Source of the DNA: an uncultured Clostridia bacterium
Lineage (GTDB): Bacteria; Bacillota; Clostridia; Christensenellales; Borkfalkiaceae
Assembly (NCBI GenBank): GCA_947625605.1
Contig: CANQOY010000001.1
Coordinates: 62,001 to 126,000, forward strand
Length of the DNA: 64,000 nt
Reading direction: 5' to 3'
A model generated the notes under the pieces. The model searched no databases. It worked only from the letters and a program-made list of their open reading frames with translations, and was not told the origin of the DNA. The first letter of the stretch is position 1. Every line of letters starts with the position of its first letter. This document shows, in pieces, positions 1-7,895 of this stretch. Both the position numbers and the translations under genes were made by a program.

Positions 1-1
1 C

Positions 2-1096
2 TCTTTCAGCATGGGCGAGCCCGATTTCCCCACGCCCGCGTACATTGCGGAGGCCGCTGTGGAGGCGATCGCAAAGGGATGCACGCGCTATACGCCCTCC
101 TCCGGCCTCATGGAGCTGCGCCGCGCCGTCTGCGAAAAACTCCGCCGCGACAACGGCCTCGACTACGATCCCTCCTGCGTCATCGTATCCAACGGCGCAA
201 AGCACGCCGTGTTCAACGCGTGTTTCGCTCTCGTGGACGAGGGGGACGAGGTCATCATCCCCGCGCCCTATTGGCTCACATACCCCGAGATCGTCAAGGT
301 CTGCGGCGGCGTGCCCGTCATCGTGAAGGCGGAGGCGGGCAACGGCTTCAAGATCACGCCCGCGCAGCTGAGAGCGGCCATCACGCCGAAAACCAAGCTC
401 TTCATCTTCAATTCCCCGTGCAACCCGACGGGCGCGGTGTACTCCGAGGCGGAGGTCCGCGCGCTCGCGCAGGTCTGCACCGAGGCGGGGATCTATACCA
501 TTTCGGACGAGATCTATGAAAAGCTCGTCTATGCAGACGTCAGGCCGTTCTCCTTTGCGGCGTCCTCCGAGGAGGCCAAGGCGCTCACCGTCACCGTAAA
601 CGGCGTCTCCAAGACGTACGCCATGACGGGCTGGCGCATCGGCTATCTCGCGGCGCCCGCGGAGATCGCGGCGGCGATCGACTCCTTCCAGAGCCACGCC
701 ACGAGCAACGCCAACTCCATCGCCCAATATGCGGCGATCAGGGCGCTCTCCTCCTCCGACGCGGCGGTGCAGGACATGGTATCCCGCTTTGACGAGAGAA
801 GGCGCGCCATGGTCGCGCGGATCGCGGAGATGGAGGGCGTGAGCTGCGTCGTGCCCGACGGTGCGTTTTACGTCATGCTCGCCGTCTCGGGGCTGTACGG
901 CAGGCGCGCGGGCGGGAGAATAGTGCGAAATTCGGTGGACTTCGCGGAGATACTCTTGGAGACCGCCAAAGTGGCCGCCGTGCCCGGAGCCGCCTTCGGC
1001 GACGACGACTGCGTGCGGCTCTCCTACTCCCTCTCCATGGAGGACATGCTCGATGGGCTGGACCGCATCGACGCCTTCATCCGCAGCCTCGCATGA
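2..1096 (+). CDS. PLP-dependent class I/II aminotransferase, 5' end outside window
   Basis: Aspartate/aromatic-type aminotransferase that moves an amino group between an amino acid and a 2-oxo acid using pyridoxal phosphate. The frame is open from base 2 (S-F-S-M-G-E-P-D-F), and the GEPDF motif normally lies about 30-35 residues into the family, so the true start is upstream of the window. Visible landmarks are NPCNPTG (cofactor binding), SDEIYEKLVY, and the PLP Schiff-base lysine in SKTYAMTGWR (codon 611-613). About 365 residues are present, consistent with a roughly 395-residue protein lacking only its N-terminus. Substrate specificity cannot be read from sequence; aspartate is the usual call. 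It stands alone before a promoter at 1134. Confidence 0.93.
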   Translation, partial: SFSMGEPDFPTPAYIAEAAVEAIAKGCTRYTPSSGLMELRRAVCEKLRRDNGLDYDPSCVIVSNGAKHAVFNACFALVDEGDEVIIPAPYWLTYPEIVKVCGGVPVIVKAEAGNGFKITPAQLRAAITPKTKLFIFNSPCNPTGAVYSEAEVRALAQVCTEAGIYTISDEIYEKLVYADVRPFSFAASSEEAKALTVTVNGVSKTYAMTGWRIGYLAAPAEIAAAIDSFQSHATSNANSIAQYAAIRALSSSDAAVQDMVSRFDERRRAMVARIAEMEGVSCVVPDGAFYVMLAVSGLYGRRAGGRIVRNSVDFAEILLETAKVAAVPGAAFGDDDCVRLSYSLSMEDMLDGLDRIDAFIRSLA

Positions 1097-1133
1097 GGGG
1101 AAAACAAATTCGGATAAATTTTTTTCAAACCCC

Positions 1134-1162
1134 TTGAAAGTTGCAGGGAAATTTGTTAGAAT
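1134..1162 (+). promoter_or_regulatory. Sigma-A promoter for the 1203 gene
   Basis: TTGAAA (1134-1139), 17-bp spacer, TAGAAT (1157-1162), 40 bp before the ATG at 1203. Confidence 0.7.
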
Positions 1163-1202
1163 AGAATCAGGAAATATCGGCCGAAAGGCTTAGGAGGCAT
1201 TC

Positions 1203-1610
1203 ATGATCAAGATCATATGCGGCCCCAAGGGCAGCGGAAAAACCAAGCAGCTCATCAATGTGGCAAACGAAGCCGTCGCGAACGCGAAGGGCCATCTGGT
1301 TTTCATCACCGATACCAAGCGGTATATGTATGATTTGAAGCGCGAGGTCCGCTTCATCGACGTCACCGACTATGCGATCGCGGGGGAGGACGCGCTCTGC
1401 GGCTTCGTCAAGGGAACGATCGCGGGCAGTTACGATAACGAATACGTCTTTGTGGACGGCATTGCGCGCATCGCGGGCAAGGACCTCAAAGATATGGCGC
1501 AGCTCTTCTATATGTGGGAAAAGGTCTCCGATTTCCGCGGCGTGGAGCTCTGGATCACGTGCAGCTGCACCGAAGAGGAACTGCCCGAGTTTGCGAGAAA
1601 ATACCTGTAA
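1203..1610 (+). CDS. Small P-loop ATP-binding protein, function unknown
   Basis: A 135-residue protein beginning with a Walker A loop (GPKGSGKT, residues 7-14) and carrying a hydrophobic Walker B-like strand ending in Asp (EYVFVDG, about residues 81-87). I recognise it as a small ATP-binding protein common in Clostridia, usually labelled hypothetical. There is no signal peptide or membrane segment, so it should be cytoplasmic. The start is supported by TAGGAGG just upstream. It has its own promoter, and a palindrome at 1632-1653 separates it from the next gene. Substrate and pathway are unknown; it may bind rather than turn over nucleotide. Confidence 0.85.
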   Translation: MIKIICGPKGSGKTKQLINVANEAVANAKGHLVFITDTKRYMYDLKREVRFIDVTDYAIAGEDALCGFVKGTIAGSYDNEYVFVDGIARIAGKDLKDMAQLFYMWEKVSDFRGVELWITCSCTEEELPEFARKYL

Positions 1611-1631
1611 GAGAAACACGTTCGAGCGATC

Positions 1632-1653
1632 CGTCCCGCGCATGCGCGGGACG
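1632..1653 (+). terminator. Perfect 22-nt palindrome before thrC
   Basis: Arms CGTCCCGCGC and GCGCGGGACG meet at a central AT. No T-run follows on the plus strand (TTCATCTAAAAAAAGG), so it may be a weak terminator, an RNA-stabilising hairpin or a binding site. Confidence 0.5.
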
Positions 1654-1679
1654 TTCATCTAAAAAAAGGCGGGGAATTT

Positions 1680-3173
1680 ATGAAGTTTGTCAGCACGAGA
1701 GGGGGCGAAGAAGTCACGGCCGCGGAGGCGATCGTGAGGGGCATGTCCGAGGACGGGGGCCTCTATGTGCCCGAAACCTTCCCGAAGGTCACGGCGGAGG
1801 AGTTCGATCGCATGCTCTCCATGGACTATGCGGAGCGCACCGCTCTCCTTCTCGGAAAATTTTTCGAAGAGTTCGAGGGAGCGGAGCTTCTCGGGGCGCT
1901 CCAAAGCGCCTACGCGCAGTTCGAGGGGGAAGACCCCGCGCCGCTGGTGCGTCTGGATAACGGCATGTACATGCTCGAACTCTTCCACGGGCCGACGTGC
2001 GCCTTTCAGGACGTCGCGCTCGCCGCATTCCCGCACCTTCTCGACGCGGCGCGCAAGCTCGCAGGCATCGGGGAGGACGCGCTCGTGCTCTCCGCCGCGG
2101 GCGGGGATACGGGCAAGGCCGCGCTGGAACGCTTCTGCGACCGCGCGGGCGCAAAGGTCATGGTTTTCTACCCCGAGGAAGGCGTATCCAAGATGCAGAA
2201 GTTCCAAATGTGCACGCAGGACGGCGAGAACCTCTCCGTCGTCGCCGTGCGCGGAAGCGGGGACGACTGCCGGGCGGGCGTCGCAAAGGTTCTGCGCTCC
2301 GAGGCGTGCAGGGCGGCGGCCCGCGGCAAGGGATATGTGCTCACCACGGCCGATTCCGTCAACTTCGGCCGCCTTGCGCCGCAGATCTGCTACTTCTTTT
2401 CCGCGTACTGCGATCTCGTCACCTCCGACCAGATCGCCATGGGGGACAAGGTGGACTTCACCGTGCCCACGGGCAACGGCGGCAATCTCCTCGCGGGATA
2501 CTATGCCATGCGCATGGGACTGCCCGTCGGGCGGCTCGTCTGCGCCTCCAACAAGAACTGCGCGCTCACGGATCTCTGGAAGGCGGGCACTTACGACGTG
2601 AAGCGCCCCCTCTACCGCACGATGTCTCCCTCCATGGACGTGCTCCTCTCGGCGAATGCGGAGCGGCTCATCTTCGAGCTCTCGGGCAGGGACGGCGCGC
2701 TCGTTGCGGAGCGGATGAAGGCGCTCTCCTCGTCGGGCAAATACTCGCTCCGCGCCGAGGAGCTCAAAGCGATGAAGCAGATCTTCTTCGCGGGGAGCGC
2801 GAGCGAGGACGAGACGGTGGAGTGCGTTTACGATTTCTTTGAAGAGTACGGCTACCCCATGGATACGCACACGGGCGTCGCCATGAACGTCGCGCAGATG
2901 TACGAAGCGAAGCTCGAAGAGGATACCATGTCCGAGGTGCACCCCATGGTTGTGCTGTCTACGGCCAGCCCCTACAAGTGCCCGCAAGACGTGCTGTACG
3001 CCCTCACGGGCAACGACGTGAAGGACTCCTTTAAGGGCGTGAAGCGCATCCATCTGCTCACGGCGATGAAAGTCCCCGAGCCCATCAAGGCGATCCGCTA
3101 TAAGCCCATCCGCTTCAAGACGGCGATCTCCGCGGACAAGATCGAAGAGGAAGTCATGAAGTTTCTCGGCTGA
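1680..3173 (+). CDS. thrC: Threonine synthase homologue with the PLP lysine replaced
   Basis: By family this converts O-phosphohomoserine to threonine. The 497-residue length and fold-type II landmarks fit: N-terminal STRGGEE, FHGPT, GDTGKAAL, PTGNGGNLLAGYYA, SPSMDVLLSANAERL and TASPYK. The catalytic motif, normally A-F-K-D with the PLP Schiff-base lysine, reads A-F-Q-D: codon 110 is CAG (2007-2009). Other cofactor-pocket positions also drift: SAAGGD where ATSGD is usual, and GNGGN where GNFGN is usual. The frame is intact with no stop. Either it is a non-canonical or inactive paralogue with a true thrC elsewhere, or the base is a sequencing error. Membership of the family is secure; activity is doubtful. 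Confidence 0.9.
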   Translation: MKFVSTRGGEEVTAAEAIVRGMSEDGGLYVPETFPKVTAEEFDRMLSMDYAERTALLLGKFFEEFEGAELLGALQSAYAQFEGEDPAPLVRLDNGMYMLELFHGPTCAFQDVALAAFPHLLDAARKLAGIGEDALVLSAAGGDTGKAALERFCDRAGAKVMVFYPEEGVSKMQKFQMCTQDGENLSVVAVRGSGDDCRAGVAKVLRSEACRAAARGKGYVLTTADSVNFGRLAPQICYFFSAYCDLVTSDQIAMGDKVDFTVPTGNGGNLLAGYYAMRMGLPVGRLVCASNKNCALTDLWKAGTYDVKRPLYRTMSPSMDVLLSANAERLIFELSGRDGALVAERMKALSSSGKYSLRAEELKAMKQIFFAGSASEDETVECVYDFFEEYGYPMDTHTGVAMNVAQMYEAKLEEDTMSEVHPMVVLSTASPYKCPQDVLYALTGNDVKDSFKGVKRIHLLTAMKVPEPIKAIRYKPIRFKTAISADKIEEEVMKFLG

Positions 3174-3187
3174 CTTTGAGCCGAAGA

Positions 3188-3222
3188 GCGCGGCCCCCCG
3201 AATGCGTTTCGGGGGGCCGCGC
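3188..3222 (+). terminator. Stem-loop after thrC
   Basis: A 15-bp perfect stem (3188-3202 with 3208-3222) and a 5-nt loop. It has no clear T-tract, so termination strength is uncertain. Confidence 0.6.
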
Positions 3223-3274
3223 ATGATTTCGGGGCCGTCACACACAATTTTCATGAAAGCGAAGCGCTGAGCTG

Positions 3275-3303
3275 TTGCAATTTGCGGAAAAATATGGTAT
3301 ACT
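3275..3303 (+). promoter_or_regulatory. Sigma-A promoter for trpS
   Basis: TTGCAA (3275-3280), 17-bp spacer, TATACT (3298-3303). The leader is only about 25 nt, leaving no room for a T-box. Confidence 0.8.
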
Positions 3304-3333
3304 GTTTCCGTATCATCTGTTTACGGAGTGGAT

Positions 3334-4326
3334 ATGGAAAAGAAAGTCGTCTATTCGGCGGTCCAGCCGAGCGGAAATCTCACGATCGGGAATTACATCG
3401 GCGCCATCCGCAGTTGGGTGAAGCTGCAAAACGATTACGATTGCTTCTTCGCCATTGCCGATATGCACGCGATCACGGTACGGCAGGAGCCTGCGGAGCT
3501 CCGCCGCCGCACGCTCGACCTCGCCGCCCTCTATGTCGCCTGCGGGATCGACCCCGAGAAGTGCGCGCTCTACGTGCAGTCCCATGTCTCCGCGCACGCG
3601 GAACTCTGCTGGGTGCTCAATACCCTCACCTATGTGGGCGAGGCCTCGCGCATGACGCAGTTCAAGGATAAGTCCGCCCGCCACGCGGACAACGTGAACA
3701 TGGGCCTCATGGACTATCCCGTGCTCATGGCGGCGGACGTCTTGCTCTATCAGACCGATCTCGTGCCCGTGGGGGCGGACCAGAAACAGCATCTCGAACT
3801 TTCGCGCGACCTCGCCATCCGCTTCAACAACCGCTACGGCGAGACGTTTCGGGTGCCCGAGCCGCTGATCGAACGTGGCGGCGCAAAGATCGCATCGCTT
3901 CAAGATCCCTTCAAGAAGATGTCCAAGTCGGATGAAAATCCCAACGCCTCCGTCTTTCTCTCCGACGACCGCGACGCCATCCTCCGCAAGTTCAAGCGCG
4001 CGGTGACAGACAGCGGCGACGCCATCGTCGCCTCCGAGGAGAAGCCGGGGATCACCAACCTCCTCGGGATCTATTGCGCCTTCAAGGGGTGTACCATGTC
4101 CGAGGCAGAGGCCTCATTTGCGGGCATGGGGTACGGCGATTTCAAGCTCGCGGTGGGGGAGACGGTCGCGGATGCGCTCGCGCCCATACAGGCGGAGCAG
4201 AAGCGGCTTCTCTCCGAGAAAAAATATCTCGCGGAGCTGCTCGCGGCGGGGAGCGAACGCGCCTTCCGTGCCGCGAGAAAGACGCTCTCCAAGGTCTACC
4301 GCAAAGTAGGGTTCTATCGGGAGTGA
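3334..4326 (+). CDS. trpS: Tryptophan-tRNA ligase
   Basis: Charges tRNA-Trp with tryptophan in the cytoplasm. The 330-residue length is typical of bacterial TrpRS. The class I signatures are present: a HIGH-like loop in PSGNLTIGNYIGA near the N-terminus and KMSKS in FKKMSKSDEN. I chose the ATG at 3334, preceded by ACGGAG with 5-nt spacing; the in-frame GTG at 3328 lies inside that ribosome binding site. No T-box leader is visible, so expression is probably constitutive from the adjacent promoter. The next gene starts 20 bp downstream with its own strong ribosome binding site. Confidence 0.97.
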   Translation: MEKKVVYSAVQPSGNLTIGNYIGAIRSWVKLQNDYDCFFAIADMHAITVRQEPAELRRRTLDLAALYVACGIDPEKCALYVQSHVSAHAELCWVLNTLTYVGEASRMTQFKDKSARHADNVNMGLMDYPVLMAADVLLYQTDLVPVGADQKQHLELSRDLAIRFNNRYGETFRVPEPLIERGGAKIASLQDPFKKMSKSDENPNASVFLSDDRDAILRKFKRAVTDSGDAIVASEEKPGITNLLGIYCAFKGCTMSEAEASFAGMGYGDFKLAVGETVADALAPIQAEQKRLLSEKKYLAELLAAGSERAFRAARKTLSKVYRKVGFYRE

Positions 4327-4346
4327 CGCGTCGGCGGGAGGTTTGC

Positions 4347-5213
4347 ATGTTCGGATATGTTCGCTACGATCTTCCCAATCTGTTCGTAAAGGACGTCATG
4401 CTGTACAGGGCCCTCTACTGCGGCCTGTGCAGGAGCATCGGCGCCTCCTGCGGGCAGATGGCGCGCGCGGGACTGAGCTATGACGTGACCTTCCTCTCCG
4501 CGCTCCTTCACAACATGACGGGAACGGATGTGGAGATCGAGCGGCGCGGGTGCTTCGGGCACACGCTCCGCAAGAAGCCCATGGCCAAGCCGGACCCGCT
4601 CTCGGAGGAGCTCGGCGCGTTCAACACCGTGCTTTTGTACTACAAACTCACCGACGATATCGCCGACGGAGGAAAGGGCAGAGGGCGGCGGATGTGGTTT
4701 CGCCGCGGCTTCAAACGGGCGCAAAAGAAGTACCCGGAGCTCGTCTCCCTCGTCGAAAAATTTATGGCAGAACAGGAACAAACGGAGCGAAACGGAGCCT
4801 CCTCCCCGGACATGGCTGCCGAGCCGACGGCCAAACTCATGGAATCGGTCTCCGATCACTTCCTCAAAGAGAGGGCCACGGAGCACACGCGCGGGCTCTT
4901 CTATGCGCTCGGGAAATGGGTCTATCTCATCGACGCGCTGGACGACTTCGGGGAGGACGCCGCCAAAAAGGCCTACAATCCCTTCCTCCTCGCCTACGGG
5001 GAGAAGAGCAGGGAACGGCTGATGGAGGAGAATGGGGAGGAGATCTCCTTTCTGTTCGACACCGTCTTTTATGCGCTCCGCGAACACCTCGCGCACATCG
5101 ATTTTTCCTTCAACCGCGACCTCACGGACAATGTGATCCTGCGGGGGATCCCGATGGAGACCGCCCGCGTGTTCAAGGGAGAAAAGCGGCCCGTCATGAC
5201 CTTGCGGGTCTGA
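4347..5213 (+). CDS. DUF5685-type protein
   Basis: A 288-residue soluble protein that I place in the DUF5685 family of Clostridia on the opening MFGYVRYDLPNLFVKD and the early YRALYCGLCRSIG segment. It contains a CGLC pair near residue 24 and a helical, charged body with no signal peptide. The function of this family is unknown. ATG 4347 follows GGGAGGT. It sits between trpS and a J-domain-like gene; the pairing of a DUF5685 protein with a DnaJ-like protein suggests a shared, possibly chaperone-related, job, but that is inference. Confidence 0.8.
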   Translation: MFGYVRYDLPNLFVKDVMLYRALYCGLCRSIGASCGQMARAGLSYDVTFLSALLHNMTGTDVEIERRGCFGHTLRKKPMAKPDPLSEELGAFNTVLLYYKLTDDIADGGKGRGRRMWFRRGFKRAQKKYPELVSLVEKFMAEQEQTERNGASSPDMAAEPTAKLMESVSDHFLKERATEHTRGLFYALGKWVYLIDALDDFGEDAAKKAYNPFLLAYGEKSRERLMEENGEEISFLFDTVFYALREHLAHIDFSFNRDLTDNVILRGIPMETARVFKGEKRPVMTLRV

Positions 5214-5260
5214 CCGCCGCACTTCGGCTTCGGAACAGAGACGAATAGGAGTGAATTGCA

Positions 5261-5902
5261 ATGAGCAGAGAAAGTTATGAATTTCTTGGCCTCGACGAAT
5301 CCGCGACGACGGAGGAGATCGAGCGCCGCTACCGCGAATTGAAAGCGAAGTACGACGAGGAGAAGTGGCAGGACGGAGAGGCGGGCAACGCCGCCGCGCG
5401 CAAGCTCGAACGCCTCAACGCCGCCTATGAGGAGATCATGGACGAGCGGCGCACGGCATCTGCGCCCCGCGCCCAAGCGGAGGCCGCGGAGTCTCCCAAG
5501 CCGGACGCGTTCGAGGAGGTCTCCTCCGCCATCCGGAGCGGGGATCTCGTCCGCGCCCAGCAGCTTCTCGACGCCTTCAACGAGCGCAACGCCGAATGGC
5601 ACTATCTCCAATCCGTCGTTTTCTATAAGAAAAATTGGATGAACGAGAGCAAGAAACAGCTCGAAATCGCCTTGCAGATGGACGGCTCCAACGAAAAATA
5701 CCGCACCGCCTACGAAAAGCTCAAAGCGCGCGCGGATTACAATACCCAGACGGGTGGCGCGCCCAACACCGATCCGAACATCGGGCCCGACCCGAATGCG
5801 GGCCAAATGGGCGGGAACTGGTGCTCCACCTGCGCCTCCATGTGCTACACCTATCTTTGCGTGAACTGTCTCTTCAACATGTGCTGCTACGGCTGCCGTT
5901 GA
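5261..5902 (+). CDS. J-domain-like protein without HPD, Cys-rich C-terminus
   Basis: A 213-residue protein in three parts. Residues 1-66 look like a J-domain (SYEFLGLDESATTEEIERRY, then LNAAYEEIMD), but the HPD tripeptide needed to stimulate Hsp70 ATPase is replaced: KYDEEKW stands where KYHPDKN is usual. Residues about 85-165 are helical with a TPR-like unit (RAQQLLDAFN, then SKKQLEIALQMDG). The last about 27 residues are rich in Cys (WCSTCASMCY, CVNCLFNMCCYGC), suggesting metal binding or membrane association. AGGAG precedes ATG 5261. With HPD absent, a scaffold role rather than classical co-chaperone activity is likelier. Confidence 0.8.
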   Translation: MSRESYEFLGLDESATTEEIERRYRELKAKYDEEKWQDGEAGNAAARKLERLNAAYEEIMDERRTASAPRAQAEAAESPKPDAFEEVSSAIRSGDLVRAQQLLDAFNERNAEWHYLQSVVFYKKNWMNESKKQLEIALQMDGSNEKYRTAYEKLKARADYNTQTGGAPNTDPNIGPDPNAGQMGGNWCSTCASMCYTYLCVNCLFNMCCYGCR

Positions 5903-5912
5903 GGACGGGACC

Positions 5913-6464
5913 ATGAAGAAGCCGACGAAATCCTTCGAGATCGCGCTCTCCGCGATCGCGTGCGCGGTTGCGGCGCTCTCGCTCACGCTTGCCTCCTATG
6001 TGGACTTCATGCTCCCGACGGGGTACATTTTCGCCGTGTTCGCGCTCATGGTCCCGCTCGCGAAGGACTTCATCTGGGGCGACGTGCTCGCCCTCATCGG
6101 GGCGGTCTTGCTCGCCTCCCTGTTCAGCCTGTTCGGCCTGTTCACCGTCCTCCTTCCCTTCCTCATCTTCTTCGGGTGGCACCCGCTCATCAACTATTTG
6201 CAGCTTCGCTTTACCAAGCACAAACTCTTGCACGGGCTGTGGTTCTTGGGCAAGGCGGCGTGGTTCGACGGCGCGCTCCTCCTCATATGGTTCACCCTCG
6301 GCAAACTTTTGGGGATGACGGAAGCGACATGGTACCCCTTTGTGAGCCGCTACCTCTATCTCATTGTGTTCGTCGGCGGGACGGTCGTCTTTGCCGCATA
6401 CGACTTTCTCATCTTCCTCTGCCAGCGCTCGGTCAACCGCGGCGTCGCGCGGATCAGGAGGTAA
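5913..6464 (+). CDS. Multi-pass membrane protein, unknown
   Basis: A 183-residue hydrophobic protein with about five predicted transmembrane helices, including segments starting near residues 8, 38, 60, 105 and 143. There is no recognisable catalytic motif and no family I can name. It starts 10 bp after the J-domain-like gene and ends 3 bp before the methyltransferase start, so it is almost certainly co-transcribed with them. The short hydrophilic C-terminus (SVNRGVARIRR) is probably cytoplasmic by the positive-inside rule. Confidence 0.75.
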   Translation: MKKPTKSFEIALSAIACAVAALSLTLASYVDFMLPTGYIFAVFALMVPLAKDFIWGDVLALIGAVLLASLFSLFGLFTVLLPFLIFFGWHPLINYLQLRFTKHKLLHGLWFLGKAAWFDGALLLIWFTLGKLLGMTEATWYPFVSRYLYLIVFVGGTVVFAAYDFLIFLCQRSVNRGVARIRR

Positions 6465-6467
6465 ACC

Positions 6468-7853
6468 ATGGAAAAGAACGAGATCATCACCGTCACGGGG
6501 GAGGCTCTGGGGACTTCGGGCGAGGGCATTGCAAAGTACGGCGGGACCACCGTGTTCGTGCGGTTTCTGCTGCCCGGCGAGCGGGCGGACGTCAAGATCC
6601 TGAAAGTGAGCGGAAACATTGCCTATGCCGCCATCGAAGAGCTGCTCACCCCCGCGGAGGAGCGCGTGCGGCCGGTGTGCCCCGCCTTTCGGCGGTGCGG
6701 CGGCTGCCAGCTCCAACACCTGCGTTATCGCGAACAGCTTGCCTTCAAGACGGGTCTCGTCCGCGACACGCTGAAAAAGATCGGCGGCATCTCTTTTCCC
6801 GTCTCTGCCTGCGTCAGGAGCGAGAAGGAATACGGCTACCGCAACAAGCTGCAACTCCCCGTGGGGAGGCGGGACGGGAAGAACGTCGTGGGCTTCTATG
6901 CCGAACGTTCGCATCGGATCATCCCCACGTCGGCGTGTCCCATCCATCCCGCATGGGCGGAAAAGATCATCGCGGCGCTGCTGAACTTCATGGAAAAGTG
7001 CGGCCTCGACGGCTACGATGAGCAAACGCATAGGGGGCATGTCCGCCATATCATCGTCAGAGAGCTCAAACGGAGGTTCCTTGTGACCTTGGTCGTGACC
7101 GATCGGGACATCAAGGGGATCGACTATTTTCTCCACCTCCTCGGGAAGATCTTCCCCGAGTTCAGCCTGTATCTCAACGTCAACGACAGGGACACCAACG
7201 TCGTGCTCGGCGAGGAATTTGTTCTCGTGAGCGGCAAGGGGACGTACGAGTGCAGCGAGGGCGGCATCCTCTATGAGGCGGGCGCCAACACCTTTGTGCA
7301 GGTGAACGACGGCGTGCGCGCCAAACTCTATGAGCGCATCGTCTCCCTTGCGGAGGAGGGAACGGCCGTGGACTGCTATGCGGGCGGCGGCCTGCTTACG
7401 GCCATGCTCGCCCAAAAGTGCGGCACGGCGTACGGCATCGAGGTCGTCCCCGAGGCGAGCGCCTGTGCGGACGCGCTCATGCGCAAGAACGACCTCTGCG
7501 GCAAGATGCACAATATCTGCGGCGCAGTGGAGGAGGAGTTTGCGGGCGTGCTGGCGCGGGAAAAGGACGCGACGGTCGTGCTCGATCCGCCCCGCGCGGG
7601 CGTGAAGCGCAGCGTCATCGGGGAGCTTTTGAGGGCGAAGCCCAAGCGCATCATCATGGTCTCATGCAACCCCGCAACGCTTGCGAGAGACCTCGGCCTG
7701 CTGGTGGGCACCTTGACGGAAACGGAGACGGGAGAGCTCGTCAAGAGCGCGGATCCCCATACCATGTACGAGATCGAGAGCGTAGAACCCTTCGACATGT
7801 TCCCCCAGAGCCGCTGGGTGGAGACCGTCGTCTCGCTCTCGCGGAGGGGCTGA
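6468..7853 (+). CDS. rlmD: RlmD/TrmA-family rRNA uracil-C5 methyltransferase
   Basis: Methylates C5 of a uridine in 23S rRNA using S-adenosylmethionine. The order of elements fits the family: an N-terminal TRAM-like beta domain, an iron-sulfur motif (CPAFRRCGGCQ, about residues 71-81), the SAM-binding loop VDCYAGGGLLTAML, the DPPRAGVK motif, and the catalytic cysteine in MVSCNPATLARDL. The 461-residue length is normal. AGGAGG precedes ATG 6468, three bases after the previous stop. Whether it modifies U1939, U747 or both (as Bacillus RlmCD does) cannot be told here. Confidence 0.94.
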   Translation: MEKNEIITVTGEALGTSGEGIAKYGGTTVFVRFLLPGERADVKILKVSGNIAYAAIEELLTPAEERVRPVCPAFRRCGGCQLQHLRYREQLAFKTGLVRDTLKKIGGISFPVSACVRSEKEYGYRNKLQLPVGRRDGKNVVGFYAERSHRIIPTSACPIHPAWAEKIIAALLNFMEKCGLDGYDEQTHRGHVRHIIVRELKRRFLVTLVVTDRDIKGIDYFLHLLGKIFPEFSLYLNVNDRDTNVVLGEEFVLVSGKGTYECSEGGILYEAGANTFVQVNDGVRAKLYERIVSLAEEGTAVDCYAGGGLLTAMLAQKCGTAYGIEVVPEASACADALMRKNDLCGKMHNICGAVEEEFAGVLAREKDATVVLDPPRAGVKRSVIGELLRAKPKRIIMVSCNPATLARDLGLLVGTLTETETGELVKSADPHTMYEIESVEPFDMFPQSRWVETVVSLSRRG

Positions 7854-7895
7854 ACTTTCCCCCTGAACAAAAGTCGCACGATCGAGGAACGGAAA

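Noticed and set aside
3240..3333. T-box riboswitch upstream of trpS
   Set aside because: The promoter leaves only about 25 nt of leader, and no T-box consensus is present.
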